From positions 1-24,423 of the forward strand of contig CANQUW010000004.1 of assembly GCA_947627145.1 (NCBI GenBank): 24,423 nt of DNA, in the 5' to 3' direction. Below are positions 1 through 6,791 of this stretch, piece by piece. This DNA is from an uncultured Bacilli bacterium (GTDB lineage Bacteria; Bacillota_I; Bacilli_A; RF39; UBA660). Each line of letters opens with the position of its first letter. Positions within the stretch are counted from its first letter, which is position 1. The notes under the pieces were generated by a model. The model was not told the origin of the DNA. It saw nothing but the letters and a program-made list of their open reading frames with translations, and ran no database searches. The translations under genes were made by a program, and so were the position numbers.

Positions 1-74
1 GAGTTGGTGAAGTGGCTTAACACACTGCCCTTTCACGGCAGCATTCACGGATTCGAATTCCGTACTCGTCACCA
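1..74 (+). tRNA. tRNA-Glu (anticodon TTC), first 3 bases outside the window
   Basis: The first four bases (GAGT) complete the 5' acceptor strand that pairs with ACTCGTC at 64-70, so the gene begins three bases before the window. The anticodon stem is CTGCC 25-29 with GGCAG 37-41, the loop is 30-36 and the anticodon TTC is at 32-34. The T-arm contains TTCGAAT, the discriminator A is at 71 and CCA is encoded at 72-74. All arms can be drawn, so identity is secure; only the 5' edge is missing. Confidence 0.96.
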
Positions 75-84
75 TTTTGAAATT

Positions 85-110
85 AACCCTTAGAAATAAG
101 GGTTTTTATT
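85..110 (+). terminator. Rho-independent terminator after tRNA-Glu
   Basis: An 8-bp perfect stem AACCCTTA (85-92) / TAAGGGTT (97-104) closes a GAAA tetraloop and is followed by a T-rich tract (103-110). It lies 10 bases after the tRNA CCA end and most simply ends the tRNA transcript. Confidence 0.88.
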
Positions 111-120
111 TGCATAAAAC

Positions 121-152
121 TTTACATTTATATTTTGTTGTAGTATTATAAT
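121..152 (+). promoter_or_regulatory. Sigma-A-type promoter for the acidic hypothetical gene
   Basis: TTTACA (121-126) is followed after 17 bases by TATTAT (144-149); a consensus TATAAT overlaps it at 147-152, though at a 20-base spacing. It sits about 30 bases upstream of the ribosome binding site of the next gene. Confidence 0.6.
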
Positions 153-183
153 AAATAACTTGTAAAGAAAGAGGATGATTATT

Positions 184-945
184 ATGTTAGAAGATTTATT
201 TATTAATTGTATAAAAACTATAGAGAAAGAATATGATGATAATGTTTCATTCAATCCATATCTTATTGATGATTTTGTAAGTAATATAGGTGGAGATGAT
301 TTCGATATATTAGATATACTAGACAACAGTAGTGTTTTTTATCATATAGATAGTGAAAATGATTATAATGTTATTGAGTATTGTATACCTATAGAAAGTT
401 TTGCCAATCCTACAATGTTATCAAATTTAATTTTTGATGTAAATAGTATTGATGAAACTTTAGGTGTTTTTCCTAGTTATGTTTTTGATTTTTTGAATGA
501 GGAAAAAGTTAAAATATATTTAACTGATTATAAGCAATTATTAGATTCATCTATGTTTACTTCAGAAGAAAATGATAAAATGGAAACAATTAAGGTTGTA
601 CCAATTAGTTGTAGTGAAATTAATACTTGTTTTATGGAAGCTATTGCGGATTCTATTGATGTTAAGTTTGGTATGTTTACTGAAACAGATTATTTTAATA
701 AGTTATATGAAGATAATCAAATGAGAGTTCAAGAATTTGCTAAAGAAGAATTGGATTATGATATTGATAATCCACTTAAGTTTCTTACATATGCTTTATA
801 TTCATATTATACTTGTGATGAGTATTTCTGTTGTACTTTTGATAAGATTTATGATTATGTTAAAGAAATTGATATTAATTTAAGAAATTCATATTATAAA
901 AAAGAAAATAAAGAATCAGTAAAAAAATATGTAAATAAAAATTAA
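184..945 (+). CDS. Hypothetical acidic cytoplasmic protein, 253 aa
   Basis: I do not recognise a family. The protein is strongly acidic, rich in Asp, Glu, Tyr and Asn, and has no signal peptide or convincing membrane segment, so it is probably cytoplasmic. An in-frame ATG at 175 lies directly on the GAGG ribosome binding site (171-174), which leaves no spacing; the ATG at 184 has 9 bases and is preferred. The gene has its own promoter and terminator and stands alone between two tRNA genes, a position where accessory genes often sit. The final residues turn Lys/Asn-rich, a charge switch relative to the acidic body. No function is assigned. Confidence 0.75.
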   Translation: MLEDLFINCIKTIEKEYDDNVSFNPYLIDDFVSNIGGDDFDILDILDNSSVFYHIDSENDYNVIEYCIPIESFANPTMLSNLIFDVNSIDETLGVFPSYVFDFLNEEKVKIYLTDYKQLLDSSMFTSEENDKMETIKVVPISCSEINTCFMEAIADSIDVKFGMFTETDYFNKLYEDNQMRVQEFAKEELDYDIDNPLKFLTYALYSYYTCDEYFCCTFDKIYDYVKEIDINLRNSYYKKENKESVKKYVNKN

Positions 946-953
946 TTTTTAAA

Positions 954-984
954 AATAATTGCTAGTAATAGTGATTATTTTTTT
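954..984 (+). terminator. Terminator after the acidic hypothetical gene
   Basis: AATAATTGCTA (954-964) pairs with TAGTGATTATT (969-979) over 11 bp including two G-U pairs, with a GTAA loop and a T run to 984. It starts 9 bases after the stop codon. Confidence 0.8.
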
Positions 985-1003
985 GTGATGAATAAATTTT
1001 TAT

Positions 1004-1032
1004 TTGACATACTATAATAAATATAGTAATAT
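1004..1032 (+). promoter_or_regulatory. Promoter of tRNA-Ser
   Basis: Consensus TTGACA (1004-1009), a 17-base spacer and TAATAT (1027-1032) lie about 15 bases before the mature 5' end of tRNA-Ser, leaving a very short 5' leader. Confidence 0.75.
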
Positions 1033-1047
1033 ATAAATGCAGGCGAT

Positions 1048-1138
1048 GGAGTGGTACTCAAGAGGCTGAAGAGGCGCCCCTGCTAAGGGTGTAGGTCGGG
1101 CAACCGGCGCGAGGGTTCAAATCCCTCCCGCTCCGCCA
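1048..1138 (+). tRNA. tRNA-Ser (anticodon GCT)
   Basis: The acceptor stem GGAGTGG (1048-1054) pairs with CCGCTCC (1128-1134), with one G-U pair. The anticodon stem is CGCCC/GGGTG around loop CTGCTAA, with GCT at 1082-1084 reading AGC/AGU. A long variable arm (class II tRNA) and the discriminator G at 1135 fit serine. CCA is encoded at 1136-1138. Confidence 0.95.
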
Positions 1139-1148
1139 TTAAAATATT

Positions 1149-1174
1149 ACGTTGATTTAGGTCAACGTTTTTTT
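1149..1174 (+). terminator. Terminator after tRNA-Ser
   Basis: ACGTTGA (1149-1155) and TCAACGT (1162-1168) form a 7-bp stem with a 6-base loop, followed by a T run. It begins 10 bases after the tRNA CCA. Confidence 0.85.
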
Positions 1175-1190
1175 ATTTTTTGTTTTGAAA

Positions 1191-1206
1191 AAAATGTCGA
1201 CATTTT
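1191..1206. promoter_or_regulatory. 16-bp perfect palindrome, operator-like
   Basis: AAAATGTCGACATTTT is a perfect inverted repeat with no loop and no following T run, so it is not a terminator. It ends 14 bases before the predicted -35 of the next gene, a position suited to an activator or a looping repressor. A second, weaker dyad (ATTGT 1211-1215 / ACAAT 1224-1228) overlaps that -35. The binding protein is unknown. Confidence 0.45.
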
Positions 1207-1220
1207 GGTAATTGTTTCCA

Positions 1221-1249
1221 GTTACAATAGTCCTATTCTAAGTTATAAT
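1221..1249 (+). promoter_or_regulatory. Promoter for the TasA-like/lectin-like fusion gene
   Basis: A consensus -10 TATAAT (1244-1249) has a poor -35, GTTACA (1221-1226), 17 bases upstream. A weak -35 preceded by palindromes is what one expects of a regulated promoter. Confidence 0.55.
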
Positions 1250-1275
1250 GTAATTAGGATTGTAAGGTGGAGATT

Positions 1276-2724
1276 ATGGCTAATAATAATTTTAAATTTA
1301 GTAGAAAACGACGTGTAGCATCTTCATATAAAGTGCTTGATGAAAATAGTACTTCTTTTAAGCTTACAAAAATATTTAAAAGAGAACTTACATTAACAAT
1401 TATATCAATAGTAGGAGTTACTATTATTATGCTTGGAGGAAGTTATAGTATATTTTCACAAATAACAAGAGCTGATGATTCTAGTGTTTTAAAAACTGGA
1501 ACACTTGCGTTGGAGTTTAATGATACAGATGAAGGGCTTGGTAATATTATAAATTTAAATGGAGAATATCCTATAAGTGATGATGAAGGATTGGAAAAGA
1601 AGCCATATACTTTTAAGATTACTAATACTGGATCAATAAATGCATCTTATAAAATACGAATACTTGATGATAGTTCTATGATTGATGAAGATGGATGCAT
1701 AAATGAACTTTTACGTAAAGAAGTAATTAAATATAGTATTGATGGAGAAAGTCCTTTATTACTTTCTAATGCAAGTGAAGGGGTTATTAAAACTGGTACT
1801 TTGGAAGGTGGAGGAAGTGCAGTTCATAGTATAAAGATGTGGATATCAGATTTGGCAGATAATAGTGATTTAGGAAAGCATTATCATGGTAAGATTTTAG
1901 TAGAAGCAGTACAAGAAGAAATTAAGGGAAGTGATACTTTAGGGTTGTTATCTACTAAAAGTATAAATTATAAAGCTACATCTGATAATGAAAAACATGG
2001 TATGTTTGAAATTTCTAATAAAGATGGTAGTACTGATTATAGATATATTGGTAATGAGCCATATAACTATTTGAAATTTGAAGGAGATGAGAGTAATACA
2101 GTATGGAGAATTATTGGAGTGTTTAATGATCCGAATTCTTCTGGTGATAAGTCTTCAAGAATGAAAATAATGCAACAAAACAATATAGGAGAACAAGTAT
2201 GGGATAATAATAATTCAAATGATTGGAATAATTCTAGTTTAAATGCATTTCTAAATTCAGGTGGATATTTTCAAAGTTTATCACCTGTAATAAAAGAAAA
2301 AATAGAAGAAATGGATTGGTATTTGGGAAATGTTGAATTAAATGAAAATAAGTCTGTAATTTCATATTATGATGAAGAAAGAAGTAGTTCTAATAGATGG
2401 AAGGGAAATATTGGACTTTTATATTTAAGTGATGTTGGATATACATTTTCAAAGGGAGTAAATGATTTCTGTTATAGTACTTTATCTAATACTAATAATT
2501 GTAAAGTAGATAAAAGTAGTTGGATGTTTTTAGATAATGATTCTTATATGTGGACTATGGATAAATCTGCTGATAGTTTAAATAATGTAATAAGTTTTAA
2601 TAGTAATTTTAATGTGGGTAGTGCAAATACTAGTAATAGTGTACATCCTGTATTTTATCTTAAAAAAACTGCTAAAATAATTAGGGGAGATGGAAGTAGT
2701 AGTAATCCATATGTAATAGGATGA
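1276..2724 (+). CDS. TasA/camelysin-like protein with C-terminal lectin-like module, 482 aa
   Basis: A basic N-terminus (residues 1-38) precedes a hydrophobic segment (about 39-60, ending GGSYSIF). The stretch SQITRADDSSVLKTGTL after it is the pattern of SipW-processed TasA/camelysin proteins, whose beta-sandwich domain would span about 60-215. Residues about 225-482 form a separate module with a W-R-I-I-G strand, a conserved H-P-V-F strand and the terminal motif GDGSSSNPYVIG, resembling DUF6273-type C-type-lectin-like domains. The same module recurs in two other proteins of the window. The start is ATG 1276: AAGGTGG (1264-1270) lies 5 bases before it, whereas the in-frame GTG at 1267 sits inside that site. 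The role is probably an extracellular fibre component or fibre-borne adhesin. Monocistronic, with its own terminator. Confidence 0.8.
   Translation: MANNNFKFSRKRRVASSYKVLDENSTSFKLTKIFKRELTLTIISIVGVTIIMLGGSYSIFSQITRADDSSVLKTGTLALEFNDTDEGLGNIINLNGEYPISDDEGLEKKPYTFKITNTGSINASYKIRILDDSSMIDEDGCINELLRKEVIKYSIDGESPLLLSNASEGVIKTGTLEGGGSAVHSIKMWISDLADNSDLGKHYHGKILVEAVQEEIKGSDTLGLLSTKSINYKATSDNEKHGMFEISNKDGSTDYRYIGNEPYNYLKFEGDESNTVWRIIGVFNDPNSSGDKSSRMKIMQQNNIGEQVWDNNNSNDWNNSSLNAFLNSGGYFQSLSPVIKEKIEEMDWYLGNVELNENKSVISYYDEERSSSNRWKGNIGLLYLSDVGYTFSKGVNDFCYSTLSNTNNCKVDKSSWMFLDNDSYMWTMDKSADSLNNVISFNSNFNVGSANTSNSVHPVFYLKKTAKIIRGDGSSSNPYVIG
2686..2708 (+). repeat. 23-nt identical repeat, copy A
   Basis: The DNA encoding the GDGSSSNP motif at the end of this gene is identical over 23 bases to 5638-5660 in the two-module surface protein gene. 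Identity at the DNA level, with the same Ser codons, goes beyond protein conservation and hints at recent exchange between the genes. Confidence 0.75.
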
Positions 2725-2726
2725 TA

Positions 2727-2758
2727 AGAATATTAGTTAATACTAGTATTCTTTTTTT
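2727..2758 (+). terminator. Terminator after the TasA-like fusion gene
   Basis: An 11-bp stem AGAATATTAGT (2727-2737) / ACTAGTATTCT (2742-2752) with one T-G pair, a TAAT loop and a T run to 2758. It starts 3 bases after the TGA stop. Confidence 0.85.
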
Positions 2759-2799
2759 ATATTTTATTTGTCAATTTTTGTTAATTTTAGTAAAATCTA

Positions 2800-2828
2800 T
2801 TGCACACTTTTAAGAATTATGGTATAAA
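2800..2828 (+). promoter_or_regulatory. Extended -10 promoter for the TasA-like pair
   Basis: TTGCAC (2800-2805), a 17-base spacer and TATAAA (2823-2828) preceded by TGG (2820-2822), an extended -10. No terminator is seen between the two following genes, so it probably drives both. Confidence 0.65.
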
Positions 2829-2850
2829 TATTTTATAAGATAGGAGAGGA

Positions 2851-3474
2851 GTGGATAGATTTTACATGGAAGAAAATCGTATAGATGAGAATCGAAAAGG
2901 TATTGTTGTTTCGGTTGTTACCATATTGACTCTTATCATTATGATGTTTGGTATAACATATGCGGTATTTCTTTACACTTATAATGGTAAACAGGAAAAT
3001 GTTTTGAAAACTGGTGCTGTTACTTTTGCTTATGCAGAATCTAGTGATGGTATATCTATTACTAATGCAGAGCCAATGAGTGATGATGCCGGTAAAAAGA
3101 TTCCTGCTAGTGGACCAGATGTTGCTCGTGGATATTTTGATTTCTACGTAACAGCAACTATGTCTGGAAGTGAAGAAATTAGATATGATGTAATAGGAGA
3201 GAATATTACAGATTCTGTTGCTAAACTTGATCCTAAATACGTTAAAGTTTATTTAACTAATGGAGATGGCGAGACACCATATGCAGGTTATAACCAAACA
3301 GTACCAACTTATGGAGGACTTACAAAAAATGGTGTTACAAAATTATATTCGGGGGTATTTAATAGTACTGGAACTCATCGTTTTAGGTTAAGATTATGGG
3401 TATCAAAAGATTATCCAGAGACTGCAAGGTCCGAACAATTTAAGATGAAGGTTAATGTTAATGCTTATGCATAA
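2851..3474 (+). CDS. TasA/camelysin-like fibre protein with SipW-type signal, 207 aa
   Basis: A short charged N-terminus and one hydrophobic segment (about residues 19-40) end in ITYAVF, followed by a spacer and VLKTGAVTFAY, the layout of SipW-dependent TasA/CalY proteins. The rest is a single predicted beta-sandwich. It is a paralogue of the next gene: both carry GIS-I-x-NA-x-P-[MV]-SD-x-x-GK and a late H-x-[FY]-R-L-[RK]-x-W-V strand. The start is ambiguous. GTG 2851 has AGGAG (2842-2846) only 4 bases upstream, while ATG 2866 has a second AGGAG (2847-2851) 14 bases upstream; the ATG would remove 5 residues. Likely exported and assembled into fibres or a minor subunit. The fibre role is inferred from the family. 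Confidence 0.82.
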   Translation: MDRFYMEENRIDENRKGIVVSVVTILTLIIMMFGITYAVFLYTYNGKQENVLKTGAVTFAYAESSDGISITNAEPMSDDAGKKIPASGPDVARGYFDFYVTATMSGSEEIRYDVIGENITDSVAKLDPKYVKVYLTNGDGETPYAGYNQTVPTYGGLTKNGVTKLYSGVFNSTGTHRFRLRLWVSKDYPETARSEQFKMKVNVNAYA

Positions 3475-3517
3475 ACATTTGCTGATATAAAAATATAGAA
3501 AGAGGAGAAGGAAAGAA

Positions 3518-4195
3518 ATGAAAAATAATAATAAGAATAATAATCAAAATCAATCAACACAAATTATTGCAACAGTACTTGCAATCGCAATCCTAATTGT
3601 TGCAGTAGTTGGAATATCATTCGCAGCATTTACTTACTCAAGAACTGGACAAAAAGAAAATACAATCACAACTGGTACAATCACAATGTTATATACTGAA
3701 GGAGATAAAGGAATTAGTATTGAAAATGCTATGCCTGTAAGCGATACAGTAGGTAAAGCTTTTACAGAAGATAATATTTCTGGAAGTGGAACTATTAAAG
3801 AAGAAGCAGCAGGAGTATTTGATTTCAATGTAGATGCTAAAATAACAGGTACTGTTACAATTAACTATGATATAATGGCTGTTAAGAATCAAGAATCTAC
3901 TTTAGATGATCAATATGTTAAATTATACTTACAAAAAGATACTACTGATAGTACTATGGAAGCTGCAGAAGATGCAACAGCGCCTACAACATATGAAGAT
4001 TTAGGAGCAGCATCTACTGCAGTAACAACTGCTGGAAAAGCTGTTGCAAATGCAAAACTTTTACATACTGATAAATTTACAACATCAGAAACTCATTATT
4101 ATAGATTAAAAATGTGGGTAGCTGATGATTATCAAGTAGGTGGAACTGCTCAAACATTTACAGTAACTGTTGATGTATATGGACAAGCTGCTTAA
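3518..4195 (+). CDS. TasA/camelysin-like putative major fibre subunit, 225 aa
   Basis: An Asn/Gln-rich N-terminus precedes a hydrophobic segment (about 16-37) ending SFAAF, very close to the WAAF processing site of TasA; the mature protein would begin near residue 38. Then come TITTGTITMLY and a beta-rich domain with GISIENAMPVSDTVGK and a late YYRLKMWV strand. Codon use differs from its neighbours: ATC, TTC, TCA, ACA and GCA are favoured, a bias typical of very highly expressed genes, and the site GAGGAGAAGG is strong. I infer it is the abundant subunit of the pair. TasA-family subunits are known to polymerise by donor-strand exchange; that this one does is inference. It follows the previous gene by 43 bases and is probably co-transcribed. 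Confidence 0.82.
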   Translation: MKNNNKNNNQNQSTQIIATVLAIAILIVAVVGISFAAFTYSRTGQKENTITTGTITMLYTEGDKGISIENAMPVSDTVGKAFTEDNISGSGTIKEEAAGVFDFNVDAKITGTVTINYDIMAVKNQESTLDDQYVKLYLQKDTTDSTMEAAEDATAPTTYEDLGAASTAVTTAGKAVANAKLLHTDKFTTSETHYYRLKMWVADDYQVGGTAQTFTVTVDVYGQAA

Positions 4196-4218
4196 TTTAA
4201 GAATTGATTGATTATTAT

Positions 4219-4241
4219 AAGTCACTTTATGTGGCTTTTTT
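4219..4241 (+). terminator. Terminator after the TasA-like pair
   Basis: AAGTCAC (4219-4225) pairs with GTGGCTT (4231-4237), 7 bp with one T-G pair, 5-base loop, then a T run. Confidence 0.75.
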
Positions 4242-4251
4242 CTTTTTATCA

Positions 4252-4267
4252 TGATATAATTTATAAT
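4252..4267 (+). promoter_or_regulatory. Extended -10 promoter of the surface-polysaccharide operon
   Basis: TGA plus TATAAT (4252-4260) gives an extended -10; a second TATAAT lies at 4262-4267. No good -35 is seen. The AGAGG ribosome binding site follows directly at 4268-4272. Confidence 0.5.
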
Positions 4268-4281
4268 AGAGGTTAGATAGT

Positions 4282-5676
4282 ATGGCAAATGTTAATAAGA
4301 ATAAAAAGAAAACTAATAAAAATAAAAAAGTTAAGAAAGTAAATCGTTATAGTAAGGGAGAATTTATATTTAACTTTGTTAGTATTTTATTAATTATTTG
4401 TTTAGGTATTTATATAGGTTATAGATCTATATATTATTATAGTAAAGGTACTAATAAAGCTAAAAAAGAAGTTAATACTCTTGCTAGTGTTGTACTTTCT
4501 TCTAATAAAGTTACTAAGTTAGATAATGGTCTTCATCAAGAAAAAGATGGTTATGTATTTAAAGGAATTGTTGATAATAACTATGTTTATTTTGCTGGGA
4601 GATTATTTAGAATAGTTAAAGTTAATAATGATAATTCTGTAAGAGTAGCATCCCTATATTCTCAAGGTAGTTTAATGTATGGGGATGCTGGTAGTTATAA
4701 AGATTCTAATATTTATAATTGGCTTAATAAAACTAATAAACCTCATAGTGGAGTTTTCTATAATAGTATTCCTGGAGTTAGTGATTTGCTTACTAAGACT
4801 TCTTGGTGTAGTGGAGAACTTAAAGATAATAAAGTAGAGTGTGGAAGTGAAGTAGGAGAAGATTATTTTACTTTGCTTACTTTGGATGACTATATTAATA
4901 CTTTAGGTAAGAGTGGTTATTTGAATACTAGAGTAAATAATTGGATACTTGGAGTTGGTACAGGGAACACTAATTTATATATTGATGATAATGGTTCGAT
5001 GGTTGCGACTGATAATTATGAATCTTTTGGTGTGATAGTAGAATTTACATTTAAAAAGAATATTAAAATTGTTGGTGGTTCTGGTAGTTTGGGAGACCCT
5101 TATATAATAGACCAAGAGGGACATGATAATTATGCTACTAAATATATTAGACTTGGTGGAGATATATGGAGAGTATATGAAGATAATGATTCATTTTTAA
5201 GACTTGTACTAGATAAATATCTTCCTGATGGTACTGGTAAAGATACACTTATTAGTTATAGTGATGAGAATTCTATATTTAATCCTTTAAATAAGGATAA
5301 TATTGCGTATTATCTTAATCGTGATTTATATAATTCTTTATCTTATAAAGATAAACTTTTGGAATGTACTTTCTATACTGGAGAGATATCTTTTAGTAAT
5401 GGTCTTGATTATGAGAATATGTATAGTGATGCTGTTAATAATAAAATAGGACTTTTAAATTCATTTGATTTAGTTGTTAATAATTCATTAAGTGATTATT
5501 TTCTTATGAATACTACTTCTAATGTTGGTAGTATGGCTTATGTTAAAAAGGGAGATAATACTTTAGAAGAAGTTAAAGTTGATGAGAAGAAAAAGATAGT
5601 TCCTACTATTTGTATTAGTAAAAATATTTTTACTGGAGGAGATGGAAGTAGTAGTAATCCTTATGTTGTGGAGTGA
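4282..5676 (+). CDS. Membrane-anchored surface protein with two lectin-like modules, 464 aa
   Basis: A Lys/Asn-rich cytoplasmic N-terminus (1-27) and one membrane segment (about 28-48) are followed by an extracellular region of two tandem modules. Module 1 (about 92-276) has VDNNYVYFAGRLFRIVKVN, a WLN element and ends GGSGSLGDPYIID. Module 2 (about 282-464) has GGDIWRVY, a YYLN element and ends GGDGSSSNPYVVE. Both resemble the module in the gene at 1276 and those in the gene at 15005. The fold is probably DUF6273/C-type-lectin-like, by resemblance only. AGAGG lies 9 bases before the ATG. It heads a three-gene unit with the glycosidase and deacetylase genes, so it may bind the polymer they modify; that is inference. 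Confidence 0.75.
   Translation: MANVNKNKKKTNKNKKVKKVNRYSKGEFIFNFVSILLIICLGIYIGYRSIYYYSKGTNKAKKEVNTLASVVLSSNKVTKLDNGLHQEKDGYVFKGIVDNNYVYFAGRLFRIVKVNNDNSVRVASLYSQGSLMYGDAGSYKDSNIYNWLNKTNKPHSGVFYNSIPGVSDLLTKTSWCSGELKDNKVECGSEVGEDYFTLLTLDDYINTLGKSGYLNTRVNNWILGVGTGNTNLYIDDNGSMVATDNYESFGVIVEFTFKKNIKIVGGSGSLGDPYIIDQEGHDNYATKYIRLGGDIWRVYEDNDSFLRLVLDKYLPDGTGKDTLISYSDENSIFNPLNKDNIAYYLNRDLYNSLSYKDKLLECTFYTGEISFSNGLDYENMYSDAVNNKIGLLNSFDLVVNNSLSDYFLMNTTSNVGSMAYVKKGDNTLEEVKVDEKKKIVPTICISKNIFTGGDGSSSNPYVVE
5638..5660 (+). repeat. 23-nt identical repeat, copy B
   Basis: Identical to 2686-2708; both encode the same part of the terminal GDGSSSNP motif. Confidence 0.75.
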
Positions 5677-5681
5677 TTTTT

Positions 5682-6791
5682 ATGGAGAAGAAAAATAGTA
5701 AAAAGAAAAAGAAGAAACGTATTAAGTTAAAGTTATTTACTTGGTTTACTATAGCTTTGAATATTTTAGTGGTTGGTATTTTAATTGTTATTTATACTCC
5801 AATTGTAGAGTTTGATAAGTTTTGGATTCCTACTGCGATGACTACTATGAATCATAAGTATCTTGCTTATACTTTTTATAGTGAGAAACATGTTGAAGAA
5901 GTTATGAGTAATAATTATATAGAGAAACCTACTGAGAAAGTTAATTTAGATGATATTGTTATTGGTAAGACAGATAAGTTTAGTAATGAGTATGAGAAAG
6001 AGTTACTTACAAAAGATCCTGATAATGATGTTTATAAAATAGTTCGTCTTAAAGAAAAGAACTTTAAAGGTTATGTAGTTGCGGTTTTTGATCCTAGTGA
6101 CATTGAACTTGCTGTTCCTAAACATGTTGGTAAGGCTGGACAAAGTGTTGCGAAGTTGTGTCAGGAAAACGAAGGTCTTGTTGGTATTAATGGTGGAGGT
6201 TTTGAAGATAATGATGGATGGGGTAATGGTTCTACTCCTTATGGTGCGATTATAAAAGATGGTAAGACTATTTGGGATCACTCTGGAGGAAGTGGAGAGT
6301 TAATTGGATTTACTCGTAGTCATAAAATGTATTTGACTGACTCTGAACCTAATCAAGCCATACTTGAAGGAATGGAAGATGCTGTTGAGTTTGGACCTAA
6401 TTTAATTGTTAATGGTAAAGTTTCTAAGATACATGGAGATGGTGGTTGGGGAGTTGCACCTCGTAGTGTGATTGCTCAAAGAAGAGATGGAGTTGTTTTG
6501 TTTTTGATAATAGAAGGAAGACTTCCTGGATATAGTATTGGTGCTACTATGAGTGAAGTTATCGATATTCTTTTAAGATATAAAGCATATAATGCAGCTA
6601 ACTTAGATGGCGGTGCTTCTTCTACAATGGCGGTTAATGGTAAGCTTTATAATAAACCAAGTGCTGGTGGAGAATACGGCGGAAGAAGTGTTGCGAATGC
6701 TTGGATTGTAACTAATAAAAAGAATAAGAAAGTTCCTGCTGTTAGTACTATGAAAAATGATAATAGTAAATTAGGAGAAAGAGGATTATGA
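5682..6791 (+). CDS. Phosphodiester glycosidase (NAGPA/DUF2233 family), membrane-anchored, 369 aa
   Basis: A Lys/Arg-rich start and a membrane segment (about 20-39) place the enzyme outside the cell. The NAGPA-type domain (about 130-345) shows its hallmark blocks: INGGGF (169-174), APRSVIAQ (259-266) and NLDGGASSTM (307-316). The family hydrolyses phosphodiester-linked N-acetylglucosamine or related glycosidic bonds, so remodelling of a wall polymer or exopolysaccharide is likely; the substrate cannot be read from the sequence. ATG 5682 is chosen because GGAG (5670-5673) lies 8 bases before it, while the in-frame GTG at 5673 overlaps that site and the upstream stop. The stop overlaps the next start (ATGA), indicating translational coupling. 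Confidence 0.9.
   Translation: MEKKNSKKKKKKRIKLKLFTWFTIALNILVVGILIVIYTPIVEFDKFWIPTAMTTMNHKYLAYTFYSEKHVEEVMSNNYIEKPTEKVNLDDIVIGKTDKFSNEYEKELLTKDPDNDVYKIVRLKEKNFKGYVVAVFDPSDIELAVPKHVGKAGQSVAKLCQENEGLVGINGGGFEDNDGWGNGSTPYGAIIKDGKTIWDHSGGSGELIGFTRSHKMYLTDSEPNQAILEGMEDAVEFGPNLIVNGKVSKIHGDGGWGVAPRSVIAQRRDGVVLFLIIEGRLPGYSIGATMSEVIDILLRYKAYNAANLDGGASSTMAVNGKLYNKPSAGGEYGGRSVANAWIVTNKKNKKVPAVSTMKNDNSKLGERGL

Noticed and set aside
1191..1206. The 16-bp palindrome as a terminator
   Set aside because: It has no loop and no following T run, and a proper terminator for tRNA-Ser already lies at 1149-1174.
2686..2721. The C-terminal NPYVIG-type ending as a sortase B sorting signal
   Set aside because: It is not followed by a membrane segment and basic tail, and the same motif also occurs inside proteins at module ends, so it is part of a domain.
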